The notes: a model not told the origin generated them from the sequence alone. 48,809 bases of DNA from Caldilineaceae bacterium bin34 (GCA_002238555.1 MPMO01000035.1:1-48809), one strand, 5' to 3'; numbered from the stretch's first letter, positions 1-14,812 are shown. Translations and numbers: made by a program.

Positions 1-316
1 CCACCAGCATGGCCCCGTCCATCTGCGCCGCACCCGTAATCATGTTCTTGATGTAGTCCGCATGCCCCGGACAGTCCACGTGCGCATAGTGCCGCGCATC
101 CGACTCGTACTCCACGTGCGAAATCGCAATCGTGATCCCCCGGTCCCGCTCCTCCGGCGCATTGTCGATCTGGTCGAAGGCCTCGAAGTCCGCCAGACCC
201 CGCAGCGACAGCACCTTCGTGATCGCCGCCGTCAGCGTCGTCTTGCCGTGATCCACATGCCCGATCGTGCCCACGTTCACATGGGGCTTCGTCCGCTCAA
301 ATACCGCCTTGGCCAT
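1..316 (-). CDS. tuf: Elongation factor Tu, N-terminal part (cut by window edge)
   Basis: EF-Tu is the GTPase that delivers aminoacyl-tRNA to the ribosome. The gene starts with ATG at 314-316 and runs off the left edge, so only about 105 residues are visible. They begin [20 protein letters not shown] and include the P-loop GHVDHGKT, the switch region [12 protein letters not shown] and the DCPGHADY motif, all intact. It is the last gene of the str group and lies 244 bases downstream of fusA. A GGAAACGG stretch just before the ATG may serve in ribosome binding. The gap to fusA contains a plausible promoter of its own, so tuf may be transcribed both with and without fusA. Identity is certain; whether a second tuf copy exists cannot be told. 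Confidence 0.97.
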   Translation of the reverse strand, partial: MAKAVFERTKPHVNVGTIGHVDHGKTTLTAAITKVLSLRGLADFEAFDQIDNAPEERDRGITIAISHVEYESDARHYAHVDCPGHADYIKNMITGAAQMDGAMLV

Positions 317-494
317 CTTCCGTTTCCTGTTACAACTGGAATTGACTTGGACCAATCAATGGACACCGATTCAACGCGACAGCAAAGACCGCAACCCGCC
401 TGGAGGTCTGCCGACCCCGACCTGCGGAGAGCGTTTCCCAGGGGAACCTAGCCGCGCCCGATGAGCAACCCCGAATCCGGAGTCACGAAGGGGC

Positions 495-524
495 AGTATA
501 GCCATACGGTTGCGCCCCATGCAA
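495..524 (-). promoter_or_regulatory. Candidate promoter for tuf
   Basis: On the minus strand a TATACT (-10, plus-strand 495-500) lies 18 bases from TTGCAT (-35, plus-strand 519-524). The -10 is strong and the -35 weak. It sits in the 244-base gap between fusA and tuf, where a separate tuf promoter would be expected. Predicted by eye only. Confidence 0.35.
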
Positions 525-560
525 AAACAGCCCCAAGCTGATCGCCGCGACGGCCGCGCG

Positions 561-2642
561 TCAACGGGAGCGGACATCGTCGTCCAGCTTGGCGGGGGCA
601 TACCGATCGAACTGCATGGAGAAGTTGCCCCGGCCGCTGGTGATGGACCGCAGCGTGGTGGCATAGCCGAACATGCCGCGCAGGGGCACCGACGCCTGGA
701 TCTGGTTCATGCCCTGCCCGTGCGGCTCCATGTTGGAAACCCGTCCCAGGCGTCCGTTCAGGTCCCCCATCACATCGCCGGTATACACCTCGGGAGTAAG
801 CACTTCGATCGACATCATGGGTTCCAGCAGGATGGGATGGGCGCGCGCCATACCGTCGCGGAATCCCATGCTGGCGGCAATGTGAAAGGCGCGTTCGTTG
901 GAATCCACGGGATGAAAGGAGCCGTCCACCAGCGTCACCTTGACATCGACCACCGGGTAGCCTTCCATCGTTCCGTTCAGCATCGCGTCCGCAATCCCGC
1001 GCTCGATGGGTGCAAAGAACTGCAGGGGCACCGCGCCGCCGACGATCTTGGTTTCAAACTCGAACCCCGCACCTGCGGCGTTCGGTTCCAGGATCAATTC
1101 CACGTGTCCGAACATGCCGCGGCCTCCGGTTTGGCGCACAAACCTGCCCTCGGCCCGCACCGTCCGCGTAATCGTTTCCCGGTAGGCCACCTGCGGTTCG
1201 CCCACATTGCAGCCAACCTGGAATTCCCGCATCATGCGATCCACGATGATGTCAAGGTGAAGCTCGCCCATGCCGCTGATCAGGGTCTGGCCGGTGTTCT
1301 CGTCGTAGCCGACCTGGAACGTCGGGTCCTCCTCGGCCAGTTTGTTGAGCGCAATGCCCATCTTGTCCTGGTCTGCCGTGGTCCGGGGTTCCACCGCGAT
1401 GCGCACCACCGGCTCCGGGAACTCAATCGCCTCCAGCCGCACCGGGCGCTGGCGGGCGAACAGGGTCTCGCCGGTAAAGCTGCCCTTGAGGCCCACGATG
1501 GCCGCAATGTCCCCGGCACGGCACGCCTCGATCTCCTCCCGCTTGTCCGCATACATCTGCATCAGGCGGCCGATGCGTTCGCGCCGCCCGCCACGGCTGT
1601 TGTAGATCGTCTCGCCCACACTGAGGGTCCCGCCGTAGGCCCGCACGTAGGACAGCCGGCCCACATAGGGATCCGTCACGACCTTGAACACCAGGCCGGC
1701 GAACGGTTCGCCGGGATCCGGGCGGACCTCCATCGCGTCGCCCGTGTCGGGGTGCCTGGCTTCCACGGGAGGCACGTCGGCCGGGCTGGGCAGGTAGACG
1801 GTGATGGCATCGAGCAGGGGCTGGATGCCCTTGTTTTTGAGGGCCGTCCCGCACAGCACCGGCACCAGATCGCCGCGCAGGATCGCGGCGCGGAGGGCCT
1901 GTCTGAGATCCTCGGTGACCAACTCCTCGTCCTCCAGGAAGGCGGACATCAGCTCGTCGTTCGACTCGACGATCTTCTCCACCATGGCCTCGCGCGCCGC
2001 CCGCGCGGCCGCCATGAGCTCCGCCGGGATATCGATCGTTTCGGGTTGGGCTCCCAACTGGTCGGTGAAGATTTGGGCCTTCATCTCCATCAGGTCGACC
2101 ACACCGGCAAAACTTTCCTCGAAGCCAATCGGTATCTGAACCAGCACCGGGTTGGCCCCCAGCTGCTCCTCAATCATGGCCACTGTGCGATCCAGATTGG
2201 CCCCCAACCGATCCATCTTGTTGATGAAGCAGATGCGCGGCACGCTGTAGTTGTCCGCCTGACGCCACACCGTTTCCGTCTGCGGCTCCACCCCGGCCAC
2301 CGCATCGAACACCACCACGCCGCCGTCCAAGACCCTCAGGCAGCGCTGTACCTCGGCCGTAAAGTCGATATGGCCCGGAGTGTCAATGATGTTGATCCGG
2401 CACTCGACACCGGTGACGGAGTGGCACCAGTTGGTCGTGATGGCAGCCGCCGTGATCGTTATGCCCCGCTCGCGCTCCTGCTCCATCCAATCCGTGACGG
2501 CCGTGCCCTCGTGGACCTCGCCCATACGGTGGGTGCGCCCCGAGTAGAAGAGAATCCGTTCGGTGGTGGTCGTCTTGCCCGCGTCAATGTGGGCAATGAT
2601 GCCGATATTGCGTATGTGCTCGAGGGGATGTTTGGCACTCAT
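561..2642 (-). CDS. fusA: Translation elongation factor G
   Basis: EF-G is the GTPase that drives translocation on the ribosome and, with RRF, subunit recycling. The 693-residue product is full length. Visible motifs are the G1 loop [13 protein letters not shown] near residue 20, the G2 region [10 protein letters not shown]3 DTPGHIDF and G4 NKMDR, followed by domains II-V (for example [16 protein letters not shown] in domain III and the glycine-rich [17 protein letters not shown] near the C-terminus). It follows rpsG by 139 bases and precedes tuf, the usual str order. No EF-G2-type deletions are seen. It should be co-transcribed with rpsL and rpsG from the promoter at 3781-3809. Confidence 0.97.
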   Translation of the reverse strand: MSAKHPLEHIRNIGIIAHIDAGKTTTTERILFYSGRTHRMGEVHEGTAVTDWMEQERERGITITAAAITTNWCHSVTGVECRINIIDTPGHIDFTAEVQRCLRVLDGGVVVFDAVAGVEPQTETVWRQADNYSVPRICFINKMDRLGANLDRTVAMIEEQLGANPVLVQIPIGFEESFAGVVDLMEMKAQIFTDQLGAQPETIDIPAELMAAARAAREAMVEKIVESNDELMSAFLEDEELVTEDLRQALRAAILRGDLVPVLCGTALKNKGIQPLLDAITVYLPSPADVPPVEARHPDTGDAMEVRPDPGEPFAGLVFKVVTDPYVGRLSYVRAYGGTLSVGETIYNSRGGRRERIGRLMQMYADKREEIEACRAGDIAAIVGLKGSFTGETLFARQRPVRLEAIEFPEPVVRIAVEPRTTADQDKMGIALNKLAEEDPTFQVGYDENTGQTLISGMGELHLDIIVDRMMREFQVGCNVGEPQVAYRETITRTVRAEGRFVRQTGGRGMFGHVELILEPNAAGAGFEFETKIVGGAVPLQFFAPIERGIADAMLNGTMEGYPVVDVKVTLVDGSFHPVDSNERAFHIAASMGFRDGMARAHPILLEPMMSIEVLTPEVYTGDVMGDLNGRLGRVSNMEPHGQGMNQIQASVPLRGMFGYATTLRSITSGRGNFSMQFDRYAPAKLDDDVRSR

Positions 2643-2781
2643 GGAGATTTACCTGGTCGACGGGATTCGCGCGCAGTCGCCGAGCCCGAAACGGTGCCCC
2701 AAGGCACGGGGGCATCGCTCCGACCGGCGTTCGGCGGAGAAATATTGAGTTGGCGGGGGGAAGACGGTCCGGCGACGCGCC

Positions 2782-3249
2782 CTATCGGAAGTGCGTGAAA
2801 GCCCGGTTGGCGTCGGCCATGCGATGGGTGTCGTCGCGCCGCTTGATGGTGGCGCTCTCCCCATTGATGGTTTCGATAAATTCCTGGGCCAGGCGACTGG
2901 CCATGTCGCGGCCGCCCCGCTGGCGGGCATGGTTGATGAGCCAGCGCATGCCAAGGGCCTGCTTGCGCTCGAAGCGCACCTCCATCGGCACCTGGTAGGT
3001 GGCTCCGCCCACACGCCGCGGCCTGACTTCGACACGCGGCATGGCCCGTTCCAGGGCAGTGTTGAAAATCTCAATCCCTGGCTGGCCGAGACGCTGCTCG
3101 GCAATGTCCAGGGCCCCGTAGACAATCCGCGTTGCAGTCGACTTCTTGCCGTGGAGCATCAGGTTGTTGATGAACTTGGCGAGGTCCATCGACCCGTAGC
3201 GGGGATCGGGTTCAATCTCCCGGATGGGCGGTCTGTTTCTTCTGGGCAT
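2782..3249 (-). CDS. rpsG: 30S ribosomal protein uS7
   Basis: uS7 binds the 3' major domain of 16S rRNA, starts assembly of the 30S head and lines the E site. The 155-residue product has the family length and signatures: MPRRNRPPIREIEPDPRYGS at the N-terminus, NNLMLHGKKSTA, RVEVRPRRVGGATYQVP for rRNA binding, and a final basic-aromatic RAFTHFR. It lies 45 bases downstream of rpsL and upstream of fusA in the str group. In other bacteria uS7 can repress its own operon by binding the rpsL-rpsG junction; the junction here is short and no such structure was worked out. Confidence 0.97.
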   Translation of the reverse strand: MPRRNRPPIREIEPDPRYGSMDLAKFINNLMLHGKKSTATRIVYGALDIAEQRLGQPGIEIFNTALERAMPRVEVRPRRVGGATYQVPMEVRFERKQALGMRWLINHARQRGGRDMASRLAQEFIETINGESATIKRRDDTHRMADANRAFTHFR

Positions 3250-3294
3250 GTGCTTGTCCTGTTACCGCGTCAACACGCTGCTGTTCCCAACGGA

Positions 3295-3708
3295 TCAACT
3301 CTTCTTGGTGCCGTAGCGGCTGCGGCCGCGCCGTCGGTTCTCGACTCCGGTTGCATCGAGGGCCCCGCGCACAACCTGGTAGCGCACGCCCGGCAAATCG
3401 CGCACCCCGCCGCCCCTAATCAACACCACGCTGTGTTCCTGGAGGGTATGACCCTCGCCCGGAATGTAGGCCGTGACCTCCATGCCGTTGGTCAGGCGCA
3501 CCCGGGCCACCTTGCGCAGCGCCGAATTCGGCTTGCGGGGCGTGGTGGTCCGCACCTGCGTGCACACGCCGCGCTTCTGCGGATTACCGGTCTTGCTGGT
3601 GCGGGTGCGGCCGGTCAGCGTGTTGTGTGTCACCCGCAGGGCCGGCGCATTCATCTTCTTGGGTTTGGACTTGCGCCCTTTGCGGACGAGCTGGTTGATG
3701 GTCGGCAA
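3295..3708 (-). CDS. rpsL: 30S ribosomal protein uS12 (TTG start)
   Basis: uS12 sits at the decoding centre and governs accuracy and streptomycin response. I place the start at a TTG (3706-3708), giving 137 residues beginning [11 protein letters not shown] after the initiator, exactly where family members begin. A GGAGG ribosome-binding site (plus-strand 3714-3718) lies five bases upstream and decides this start. A longer frame from an ATG at 3744 would add 12 residues with no family match. The accuracy loop [13 protein letters not shown] has the wild-type lysine, and the second resistance-associated loop ([17 protein letters not shown]) is ordinary. It is the first str gene after the rpoC terminator and the promoter at 3781-3809. 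Confidence 0.95.
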   Translation of the reverse strand: MPTINQLVRKGRKSKPKKMNAPALRVTHNTLTGRTRTSKTGNPQKRGVCTQVRTTTPRKPNSALRKVARVRLTNGMEVTAYIPGEGHTLQEHSVVLIRGGGVRDLPGVRYQVVRGALDATGVENRRRGRSRYGTKKS

Positions 3709-3780
3709 AAGATCCTCCGCCGCGCGTGTGGGCGGATTCCACACGTCCGGGAACCCGCATTACCTGACTGGCAAGCGGAA

Positions 3781-3809
3781 AGTATGAGCCAGAACGGCGC
3801 TCCGGTCAA
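3781..3809 (-). promoter_or_regulatory. Promoter for rpsL-rpsG-fusA-tuf
   Basis: On the minus strand TTGACC (-35, plus-strand 3804-3809) and CATACT (-10, plus-strand 3781-3786) are 17 bases apart, with expected initiation near 3774 and a leader of about 65 bases to the TTG of rpsL. The -35 hexamer overlaps the T-run of the rpoC terminator. Seen by inspection; untested. Confidence 0.5.
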
Positions 3810-3854
3810 AAACCGGTGTGCCGGCTGCGTCCGCACAAGCGGTCCGCAGCCGGC
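3808..3854 (-). terminator. Rho-independent terminator after rpoC
   Basis: Read on the minus strand, a perfect 10-bp stem GCCGGCTGCG/CGCAGCCGGC (plus-strand 3845-3854 and 3820-3829) with a 15-base loop is followed, after seven bases, by five T residues (3808-3812). The T-run is not flush with the stem, so termination may be partial. It lies just after the rpoC stop at 3862. Confidence 0.5.
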
Positions 3855-3861
3855 GTTGCAT

Positions 3862-6800
3862 CTACTCCGGCTCCACCACTTCCTCTTCCTCTTCCAGGTC
3901 GTCGGCATCGTCGCCCAAACCGACGTTCTGGAGAGAGTCCAGCTCGCCCACGGCCAAGGCCGCGCCCAGGATGTCATCACTGTCCGCAAGCTCCTGCAGG
4001 AACTCCAGATCCGACGCCATGTCGCCCAGGCCCTTGCCGACCTCGGTATCCCGGCTGCCGGCACCGATGCGGGCCTCCTCCGTCAGTCGCTGGTGGAAAC
4101 CGGTGCCCACCGGGATCAGATTGCCGAGGATGACGTTCTCCTTGAGGCCGCGCAGGCGATCCTCCTGACCCTTGATGGCTGCATCCGTCAGCACGCGGGT
4201 GGTCTCCTGGAAGCTGGCAGCCGCCAGGAAGCTGTCGGTCATCAGCGCCGCCCGGGTCATGCCCAGCAGCTTCAGGGCGCCCTGGGCCGGCTTCAGCCCT
4301 TCGTCCACCATGCGGTCGTTCACGTCCTCGAAGCGGTAGCGGTCCACGTACTCGCCCAGCAGGAATTCGGTGTCGCCGGTGGCCTGCACCTGCACCCGCC
4401 TCAGGAGCTGGCGCAGAATCACCTCGATGTGCTTGTCGTGGATGGCCACGCCCTGTTCCACGTACACCTTCTGGACTTCGTCCCGGATGTACAGCTGACA
4501 CGCCTCGCGCCCGGAGATTTCGAGAATCCGCTTGGGATCCAGCGCCCCGGGGGTCAGCTGGGTGCCGGCGGTCACACGGTCGCCGTCGTTGACCAGCGGT
4601 TCCGTGTAGGCCGGGATTTCCGCTTCCCACGTGTGGGGAACCGTCCTGCGCACGTGAATGGTGCCGCCGTCACCAACCGCCTCGACCTGGTCGACAACGC
4701 CTTCCATGCCGGCCCGGATCATATGGCTGTCCGGAGGTTGCGGCAGTTCCGCCGCCTCCTTGGCAATCGCGACCGGCATGTCGGCCTGAACCGAATCGCC
4801 GATGGCGATCAAAATGTCCCAGCCTTCCATTGGCACCAGCACCGGCCGGTGCAGTTCGTCCTCCCGACTCACCTTGACCATGCGCACATCGCCGTCGAAG
4901 TAGGTCGAGACGGTCCCGTCCAGCTCGCTGATCACTGCTTCGCCCTTGGGAATGCGCGCCTCGAACAGCTCCTCCACGCGGGGCAGGCCGCGGGTGATGT
5001 CCTGGGACGAGGCCACACCACCGCTGTGGAAGGTGCGCAGAGTCAGCTGGGTTCCGGGCTCCCCGATGGACTGGGCGGCGATGATGCCCACCGCGTCGCC
5101 GAGCTCCACCATTTCGCGGGAGGCCAGGTTGGACCCGTAGCAGTAGCGGCAGAGGCCGAAGCGGCTGTCGCAGGTCAGGGGGGTGCGGACCTCGATCTGT
5201 TCGATGCCCCGTTCCACCAGCGTGGACACCTCGACATCCGTGATGAGATGGTTGCGGAGGAACAGCACTTCGCCGGTGGTCGGGTCGACCACGTTCTGCG
5301 CCAGGCAGCGCGCCAGGATCTTTTCCACTTGGGGACCGAGCCAAATCTCGCGCGGGCCCTCGAGATCGCTCAAGGTCCGGTGCGCCTTGTCGGCATGTAC
5401 GTCCAGCACGATGCCGTTGGGCGTGCCGCAATCCTCGTGGGAAATGATCACGTCCTGGGCCACATCCACCAGACGCCGGGTCAGGTAGCCCGCGTCCGCG
5501 GTCCGCAGTGCCGTGTCGGCCAGCCCCTTGCGCGAACCATGGGTGGAGATGAAGTATTCCATCGTGGTGAGGCCGTCGCGGAAGTTCGAGCGGATCGGCA
5601 TGGGAATAATGCGGCCGTTGGGGTCGTACATCAGACCCCGCATGCCCGCCAGCTGGTTGATGGTGGTGTGGCCGCCCTTGGCGGCGCCGGAAATCGACAT
5701 GGCTCCCACGCTGTTGGTGGGGTTGAGCATTTCCCGGATGCGCGTCGAAACCTGGTTCGTGGCGCCGTTCCAGGCTTCGATGCGGCCCCGCTCCATTTCA
5801 CTGGTGGTCATCAACCCCCGGTTGTACTGGGCCTCCAGCTGCAGCTCCTGTTGCCGGGCCTCCTCGATGATGTTCTCCTTGTCCGCCGGCACCTCCAGGT
5901 CGCTGACGGCCATCGTGATGCCCGACAGGGTTGCGTACCGGAAGCCCAGGGCCTTGATGCGGTCCGCCACTTCGGCGGTCTCCTCCATGCCCAGGAACTG
6001 GTAGGTGTAGTGCACCACCTCGCTGACCCCTGCCTTGTCCAGCCGCTCGTTGACGAACGGCATCTGGGGCGGCAGCACGCGGTTGAAGATGATGCGTCCC
6101 ACCGTGGTCCGCTTGAACGTCGGCGGTTCCACCGGCTTTTCTTCCTCGGCGACCGCGGCCAGCGCCTCGAGCGTCTCGGCCATGGCCGCTTCGCCGAAGT
6201 CGTGGACCCGATCCTGGAACTCCTCGTGGCTGCCGGCATCGGCGATCGCGCTGCGCAACTGTGCCACCGTTTCCAGGCCGCCGACATCCAGGGCCTTGAC
6301 CCAGCGCGGATTGAGGTCCAGGCTGGTCACCTTCTGCTGCTCAACGTACGGTCGCAGGCGCACCATCACGGGCTCGCGCAGGCCGACCTTGCCCTGCCCG
6401 TGGGCATATACGGCCTGGTCCGCGTTCGGATAGTGGCGCAAGTCGGCATCCGGCACCGGCGGGTCGCGGTCCTCCATCAAGGTCAGGTAGAACACACCCA
6501 TCACCATGTCCTTGGTCGGGCTGATGATCGGTTCGCCGCTGCTCGGCTTGAGCAGGTTGCGCGAGGCCAGCATCAGGTCGCGGGCCTCCCGGACCGCCTG
6601 GTTGCTGAGCGGCACGTGCACCGCCATCTGATCACCGTCGAAATCGGCGTTGAAGGCCGTGCACACCAGCGGATGCAGCTGAATGGCACTGCCCTCGATC
6701 AACTTCACCTCGAAGGCCTGGATGCCCAGCCGGTGCAGGGTCGGGGCGCGGTTGAGCAGGACGGGGCGCTCCCGGGTGATCGTCTCCAGGACGTCCCAAA

Positions 6801-8526
6801 CCTCCTCCTCCGCCGTGTCCACCATCCGCTTGGCGTGCCGCACGTTGGTGGCGGTCCCGTTGCGCACCAGGTTTTCGATGACAAACGGCTTGAACAGCTC
6901 GAGGGCCATGCTCTTGGGAATGCCGGCCTGCTGCAGCTTGAGGTCGGGACCGACAACGATCACGGAGCGGCCGGAATAGTCCACCCGCTTGCCCAGCAGG
7001 TTGCGCCGGAAGCGTCCCTGCTTGCCCTTGAGCATGTCGGTCAGGCTCTTGAGGGGATGCCGCTGGTTGCGGTTGGCCGTGTTGCGGTTGCGCTTGCGGT
7101 TGTCGATCAGGCTGTCGACCGCCTCCTGCAGCATGCGCTTTTCGTTGCGCACGATGACGTCGGGCGCGTTGAGCTCCAGCAGCCGCTTGAGGCGGTTGTT
7201 GCGGTTGATGACCCGCCGGTAGAGGTCGTTCAGGTCGCTGGTGGCGAAGCGGCCGCCGTCCAGCTGCACCATGGGCCGCAGCTCCGGCGGAATGACGGGC
7301 AGTTCGGTCAGGATCATCCACTCCGGACGGTTGCCGGACTTCTTCAGGTCCACGAACACCCGCAGCCGCTTGGCGGCCTTGGTCCGCTTCTGTTCGCTGC
7401 GGGAGGTCCGGATGATCTCCCGCATCTCGTCGATCAGGTCGTCCAGGTCAATCTTGCGGAGAAGCTCCAGGATGCCCTCGGCCCCCATGCGGGCCTCGAA
7501 TGTGTTGCCGTACTGCTTGACCATGTTCCGGTAGTCATGATCCGAAATCAGCATCCCGGTGTGGATGTCCTTGAGGCCCTTCAGGGACTCCTCCATCGTC
7601 TCGATCAGCTTTTCGCGGCTCTGCTCCTCGGTCGCGTCCAGTTCCGCCAACTCCCGCTCGACCTGTTCGCGCCGGTCGTCCACCTGAGCGGCCGCATCCT
7701 GAACAATCTCGGCCTTCTTCTCTTCGGACTCCCGGCCCAGCTGGTCCGCGAAATCCTCGAAGTGGCCGTTGACGACGGTCTCGAGGTCGGCCGCCACCCG
7801 ACGTCCCTTGGCCACCACGACCCGTTTGACCCAGCTCAACCGCTGCGACTCCGGGGCCGGCTTGCCCGCGTGCTCGTTGGCCCACTGGATCAGCGCCTGG
7901 ACCTCGGCGATGGCGGAACTGGAACGCGTGGAGATGTCCTCGTCCACATCCTCGATTTGGCGGTCCCGCTCGACCAGCACGCGGTCGCGCGCCTCCTCGA
8001 ACGCGGCTTCGGCCTTGTTGCGCTGGTTCTGCGTGGAAGCCTGAATCTTGGTCAGCTTCAGCGCCAGTTCCTTTTCGCGCCGGACAATCAGCCGCTTGCG
8101 CGCGTCCTCGTTGACCCGAATGGTGATGTACTGGGCGTAGTAGAGAACCTTTTCCAGCTCCCGGGGCGAAATGTCCAGCAGCAGGCCCAGGCGGCAGGGC
8201 ATGCCCTTGGCATACCAGATGTGGCTCACAGGGGACGCCAGCGAAATGTGTCCCATGCGTTCCCGGCGCACCCGGTTCGGCAGGACTTCCACGCCGCATT
8301 TGTCGCAGATGATCCCCTTGTAACGCTCGCGCTTGTACTTGCCGCAGCTGCACTCCCAGTCCTTTTCGGGCCCGAAGATGCGCTCGCTGAAGAGGCCGTC
8401 GCGCTCGGGCTTGAGGGTCCGGTAGTTGATCGTCTCCGGCTTCAGCACTTCGCCCTTGCTCCACTGGAGAATCTGCTCGGGGGAAGCCAGCGAAATCCGT
8501 GCCAGCCCGAACTTGCCTGTATCCAT
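3862..8526 (-). CDS. rpoC: RNA polymerase subunit beta-prime
   Basis: The beta-prime subunit carries the Mg-binding catalytic loop of RNA polymerase. The 1554-residue product shows the N-terminal zinc finger (C59, C61, C74, C77), the catalytic NADFDGDQ at about residues 626-633, the trigger-loop region near [18 protein letters not shown], and the second zinc site formed by EDCGT and [11 protein letters not shown] (about residues 1030-1125). Between residues about 150 and 320 there is an extra, charged, mostly helical segment rich in Glu, Lys, Gln and Arg, which looks like a coiled coil. It explains much of the excess over the 1200-residue Gram-positive form. The C-terminus is acidic ([12 protein letters not shown]). 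It follows rpoB by 95 bases and is surely co-transcribed with it. Confidence 0.98.
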   Translation of the reverse strand: MDTGKFGLARISLASPEQILQWSKGEVLKPETINYRTLKPERDGLFSERIFGPEKDWECSCGKYKRERYKGIICDKCGVEVLPNRVRRERMGHISLASPVSHIWYAKGMPCRLGLLLDISPRELEKVLYYAQYITIRVNEDARKRLIVRREKELALKLTKIQASTQNQRNKAEAAFEEARDRVLVERDRQIEDVDEDISTRSSSAIAEVQALIQWANEHAGKPAPESQRLSWVKRVVVAKGRRVAADLETVVNGHFEDFADQLGRESEEKKAEIVQDAAAQVDDRREQVERELAELDATEEQSREKLIETMEESLKGLKDIHTGMLISDHDYRNMVKQYGNTFEARMGAEGILELLRKIDLDDLIDEMREIIRTSRSEQKRTKAAKRLRVFVDLKKSGNRPEWMILTELPVIPPELRPMVQLDGGRFATSDLNDLYRRVINRNNRLKRLLELNAPDVIVRNEKRMLQEAVDSLIDNRKRNRNTANRNQRHPLKSLTDMLKGKQGRFRRNLLGKRVDYSGRSVIVVGPDLKLQQAGIPKSMALELFKPFVIENLVRNGTATNVRHAKRMVDTAEEEVWDVLETITRERPVLLNRAPTLHRLGIQAFEVKLIEGSAIQLHPLVCTAFNADFDGDQMAVHVPLSNQAVREARDLMLASRNLLKPSSGEPIISPTKDMVMGVFYLTLMEDRDPPVPDADLRHYPNADQAVYAHGQGKVGLREPVMVRLRPYVEQQKVTSLDLNPRWVKALDVGGLETVAQLRSAIADAGSHEEFQDRVHDFGEAAMAETLEALAAVAEEEKPVEPPTFKRTTVGRIIFNRVLPPQMPFVNERLDKAGVSEVVHYTYQFLGMEETAEVADRIKALGFRYATLSGITMAVSDLEVPADKENIIEEARQQELQLEAQYNRGLMTTSEMERGRIEAWNGATNQVSTRIREMLNPTNSVGAMSISGAAKGGHTTINQLAGMRGLMYDPNGRIIPMPIRSNFRDGLTTMEYFISTHGSRKGLADTALRTADAGYLTRRLVDVAQDVIISHEDCGTPNGIVLDVHADKAHRTLSDLEGPREIWLGPQVEKILARCLAQNVVDPTTGEVLFLRNHLITDVEVSTLVERGIEQIEVRTPLTCDSRFGLCRYCYGSNLASREMVELGDAVGIIAAQSIGEPGTQLTLRTFHSGGVASSQDITRGLPRVEELFEARIPKGEAVISELDGTVSTYFDGDVRMVKVSREDELHRPVLVPMEGWDILIAIGDSVQADMPVAIAKEAAELPQPPDSHMIRAGMEGVVDQVEAVGDGGTIHVRRTVPHTWEAEIPAYTEPLVNDGDRVTAGTQLTPGALDPKRILEISGREACQLYIRDEVQKVYVEQGVAIHDKHIEVILRQLLRRVQVQATGDTEFLLGEYVDRYRFEDVNDRMVDEGLKPAQGALKLLGMTRAALMTDSFLAAASFQETTRVLTDAAIKGQEDRLRGLKENVILGNLIPVGTGFHQRLTEEARIGAGSRDTEVGKGLGDMASDLEFLQELADSDDILGAALAVGELDSLQNVGLGDDADDLEEEEEVVEPE

Positions 8527-8621
8527 GCTCTGCTCCTTGGTGTTCGCAGCTCCGGCCGGTCCGCCTGGAACCGGCCGTCAAAAACTGCTGTCTGAGGTGT
8601 TCGCCTAAATGAGAATCCGGA

Positions 8622-12494
<3,873 letters not shown>

Positions 12495-13127
12495 GGGTGC
12501 AGCTCCTTGGACTGGCGGAAGGCGCGCAGCCGCGGCTCCATTGGCGGCGGCCTGGGCACCCCCTTGGGGGACGGTCGCCCGACGGCGGACAACCGGATCT
12601 CAATTTTGAAGGGGAAAGTGCAAACAGAACCGGGACCGGCGGCTACCGCGGGGATGGCGCCGTTGCAAAATGGTCCGGTGGTGTTTTCAATCGGAGGTTC
12701 CGGTGCCTGCCTGCCGGTGCTTCTGAACCGCACGAAATCGAGAACAGGATCGTGTGTGTCAGATTGCGGACGTGCATCGGGACTCCCTGAATTGGTTGCG
12801 ACGCGCCTAGACTTTCCGCGCATGCACAGGCACCCAGGGCAAGGGCCCCGCTCCCCGCGGAAAGGCAGGGGAAACAAGTGTACCACACTCTGGCTGCAAC
12901 CGCACGGAATCCTCCGGCGGAGGCACATTCCCACTGGTTTCCGTATCCAGATCCGTGCCCGCGCAATCCCATCCCCATATAATTCCTGTTGCAGGGCACG
13001 GTTCAACACGCGCGCTGCACCGCCAACATTGCCACCTTCTTCACAGTCACGGGCGGGAGCTACATTGTTGTTGACACGTTCTTTGGACTCCGGCGGCCGG
13101 GAAGCGGCGGCCGATGCCGCTGCGGCG
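12495..13127. other. Divergent intergenic region between rpoB and rsmH
   Basis: These 633 bases hold no convincing gene; a plus-strand frame runs through but has no recognisable protein before rsmH. The region must carry control signals for both directions. Visible are a candidate rpoB promoter (12977-13006), a plus-strand TATAAT at 12978-12983 without a good -35, and an isolated TTGACA at 13071-13076 with no -10 at proper distance. No mraZ gene is present and no convincing TGGGN repeats (MraZ operator) were seen. Confidence 0.6.
12977..13006 (-). promoter_or_regulatory. Candidate promoter for rpoBC
   Basis: On the minus strand TTGAAC (-35, plus-strand 13001-13006) and TTATAT (-10, plus-strand 12977-12982) are 18 bases apart. 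It would give a leader of about 475 bases before the rpoB ATG. The hexamers are imperfect; other sites closer to rpoB are possible. Confidence 0.3.
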
Positions 13128-14147
13128 ATGCGCGGCGAAGCCGGGTCGGCCCCAGGGTGGCACCTGCCGGTGCTGTTGGAGGAAGTCCTGGGCCTGATGG
13201 TCCTGCGGCCGGGTGCGCGGCTGATTGACTGCACCATCGGGGATGCCGGCCATAGTGTCGCCTTCTTGACGCGCGCCGGGTCCGGCGCGCGGGTGTGGGG
13301 ACTGGATCGGGACGCAGAAGGGCTGGCCAGGGCGCAACGCCGCCTGAAGGCTTGCAACCTGGACGCGCGATGCCGCCTGGTCCACGGCGGATTCGGGAAT
13401 CTCCGGGATCTCGCGGCGGCGTGGAACGTGTCCGCCTGCGACAACATCCTGTTGGACCTGGGCTTCAGCTCCCCACAAATCGACGATCCGGCGAGGGGTT
13501 TCGCACTCGCCAAGACCGGACCGCTGGACATGCGGATGGATCGGAGCCAGACACTGACCGCGGCCGACATCGTCAACGGCTGGCCGGAAGGCCAACTCCG
13601 GGAACTGCTCTGGACCCTGGGCGAGGAGCCCCACGCCAGGCGCATTGCCGCGGCGGTGGCGGAACGGCGACCCTTCGGGACCACGGGCGATCTCGCCGCG
13701 GTGGTGGCCGCAGCCGTGCCGCACCGGGCACGTCGCCACCGGCATCCGGCCACCCGCACGTTTCAGGCTCTGCGCATCGCCGTCAACGACGAGTTGGGCC
13801 AGCTGAAGGCCGTGCTGCCACAAGCCGTTTCACTCCTGGCCCCCGGGGGCCGCCTCCTAGTACTTTCGTTCCACAGTCTGGAGGACGGGATGGTCAAGCG
13901 CTTCCTAAGAACCCAGGGCCACAGGCCGGCCCGCAACAAATATGCCCGCCACGGGGATGCGGACATGCCCGCCCTGTCCATCCTGACCAAGCGGGCCGTG
14001 CGTCCAGGCCATCGGGAGCTGTCGGACAATCCGCGGTGCCGCTCCGCACGGCTGCGAGTCGCCGAGAAGGTCTTCCGGGAGGACACCGGGACGGAGGTTG
14101 CGACCCACCGGGGCCCCGCCGGGAACGAACGGGCCGGAACACGCTGA
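13128..14147 (+). CDS. rsmH: 16S rRNA m4C1402 methyltransferase RsmH
   Basis: RsmH (MraW) uses SAM to N4-methylate C1402 of 16S rRNA in the decoding centre and is normally the first or second gene of the dcw cluster. The chosen ATG at 13128 gives 339 residues. The family start HLPVLLEEVL lies 11 residues in, followed by SAM motif LIDCTIGDAGHS (the family glycine run is partly replaced by D-A), LLDLGFSSPQIDDPARGF, the GPLDMRMD loop, RTFQALRIAVNDEL and LSFHSLEDGMVKRF. All conserved parts are present, so the altered glycine run probably does not destroy activity. A TTG about 18 codons upstream is an alternative start. It leaves one base before ftsL. Confidence 0.93.
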   Translation: MRGEAGSAPGWHLPVLLEEVLGLMVLRPGARLIDCTIGDAGHSVAFLTRAGSGARVWGLDRDAEGLARAQRRLKACNLDARCRLVHGGFGNLRDLAAAWNVSACDNILLDLGFSSPQIDDPARGFALAKTGPLDMRMDRSQTLTAADIVNGWPEGQLRELLWTLGEEPHARRIAAAVAERRPFGTTGDLAAVVAAAVPHRARRHRHPATRTFQALRIAVNDELGQLKAVLPQAVSLLAPGGRLLVLSFHSLEDGMVKRFLRTQGHRPARNKYARHGDADMPALSILTKRAVRPGHRELSDNPRCRSARLRVAEKVFREDTGTEVATHRGPAGNERAGTR

Positions 14148-14148
14148 C

Positions 14149-14808
14149 ATGGCCCGGCTGAATCCTCCCGTTGAATCCCTGCCGTCGGCTGCGCTGGCCG
14201 ATGAGCACCCCTCCCATGCGCTGTTGGGGGGCGCCGTTCAGGCCTGGCGCAGTTCGGTCGCCTTCAGCGATCGGGTTCCGGTCGCCGGTTGGTGGGGAAT
14301 GTTCATCGTGGTGGTGACCTTCGGGGCTATGGCCAATGTCTACATGTCCTTCCGCATCGACCAGACCCGCCTGCAGCTGGCCCAGCTGGAACAGGCCAGC
14401 GCACTCCAGGAACAGATCAACGCCGAGCTGCTGCGCCGCATCGGCGATGAGGAGGACTTGAATCAGATTGGCCTGTGGGCCATCGGCCAAGACCTGCAGC
14501 CAGACGTCGAGCCCATCTGGATGATTGCCACGGAACCGATCCTGGCCGATGCCGCCGCGGCCTCCGCAGGGCCCGGCCAGCCGGACGCGCCCACCCGCCG
14601 CCGGGATTCGCTCGCGGCCGGTTGGCGGAGCTTCGACGAACTGGGACGACAGTTCCTCAAGGGTGCCCATCGCGTGCTGGCGAGCATTACGCTCCTGCCC
14701 CCGGCCGTCGAGGCTGAGGAGGAGATCCCCGCTCACACCAGCACGGTCCAGGTTTGGCTGGATCGCCTGTTCGACAACCTGCGCACACGGCAGACAGCAG
14801 GCAAGTAA
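14149..14808 (+). CDS. ftsL: FtsL-like division protein
   Basis: This 219-residue product has the architecture of the septum-formation protein FtsL/DivIC rather than strong sequence identity: a cytoplasmic N-terminus of about 45 residues, one transmembrane helix (WWGMFIVVVTFGAMANVYMS), then a predicted coiled coil (RLQLAQLEQASALQEQINAE) and a long extracytoplasmic tail. FtsL links the FtsQ and FtsWI complexes at the division site. Its place between rsmH and ftsI is the standard ftsL position. It is longer than typical FtsL (about 100-130 residues); the extra C-terminal part is rich in Ala, Pro and Asp. Start ATG at 14149 lies one base after the rsmH stop. Confidence 0.8.
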   Translation: MARLNPPVESLPSAALADEHPSHALLGGAVQAWRSSVAFSDRVPVAGWWGMFIVVVTFGAMANVYMSFRIDQTRLQLAQLEQASALQEQINAELLRRIGDEEDLNQIGLWAIGQDLQPDVEPIWMIATEPILADAAAASAGPGQPDAPTRRRDSLAAGWRSFDELGRQFLKGAHRVLASITLLPPAVEAEEEIPAHTSTVQVWLDRLFDNLRTRQTAGK

Positions 14809-14812
14809 CCCC

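Noticed and set aside
2791..8595. A 1934-codon open frame on the plus strand, plus another of 762 codons at 510-2798
   Set aside because: They lie opposite rpoC, rpsL and fusA, have no recognisable domains and arise from the high GC content at third codon positions of the true genes.
13071..13076. TTGACA as the -35 of an rsmH promoter
   Set aside because: No -10-like sequence at 16-18 bases; the following DNA is GC-rich and close to the start codon.
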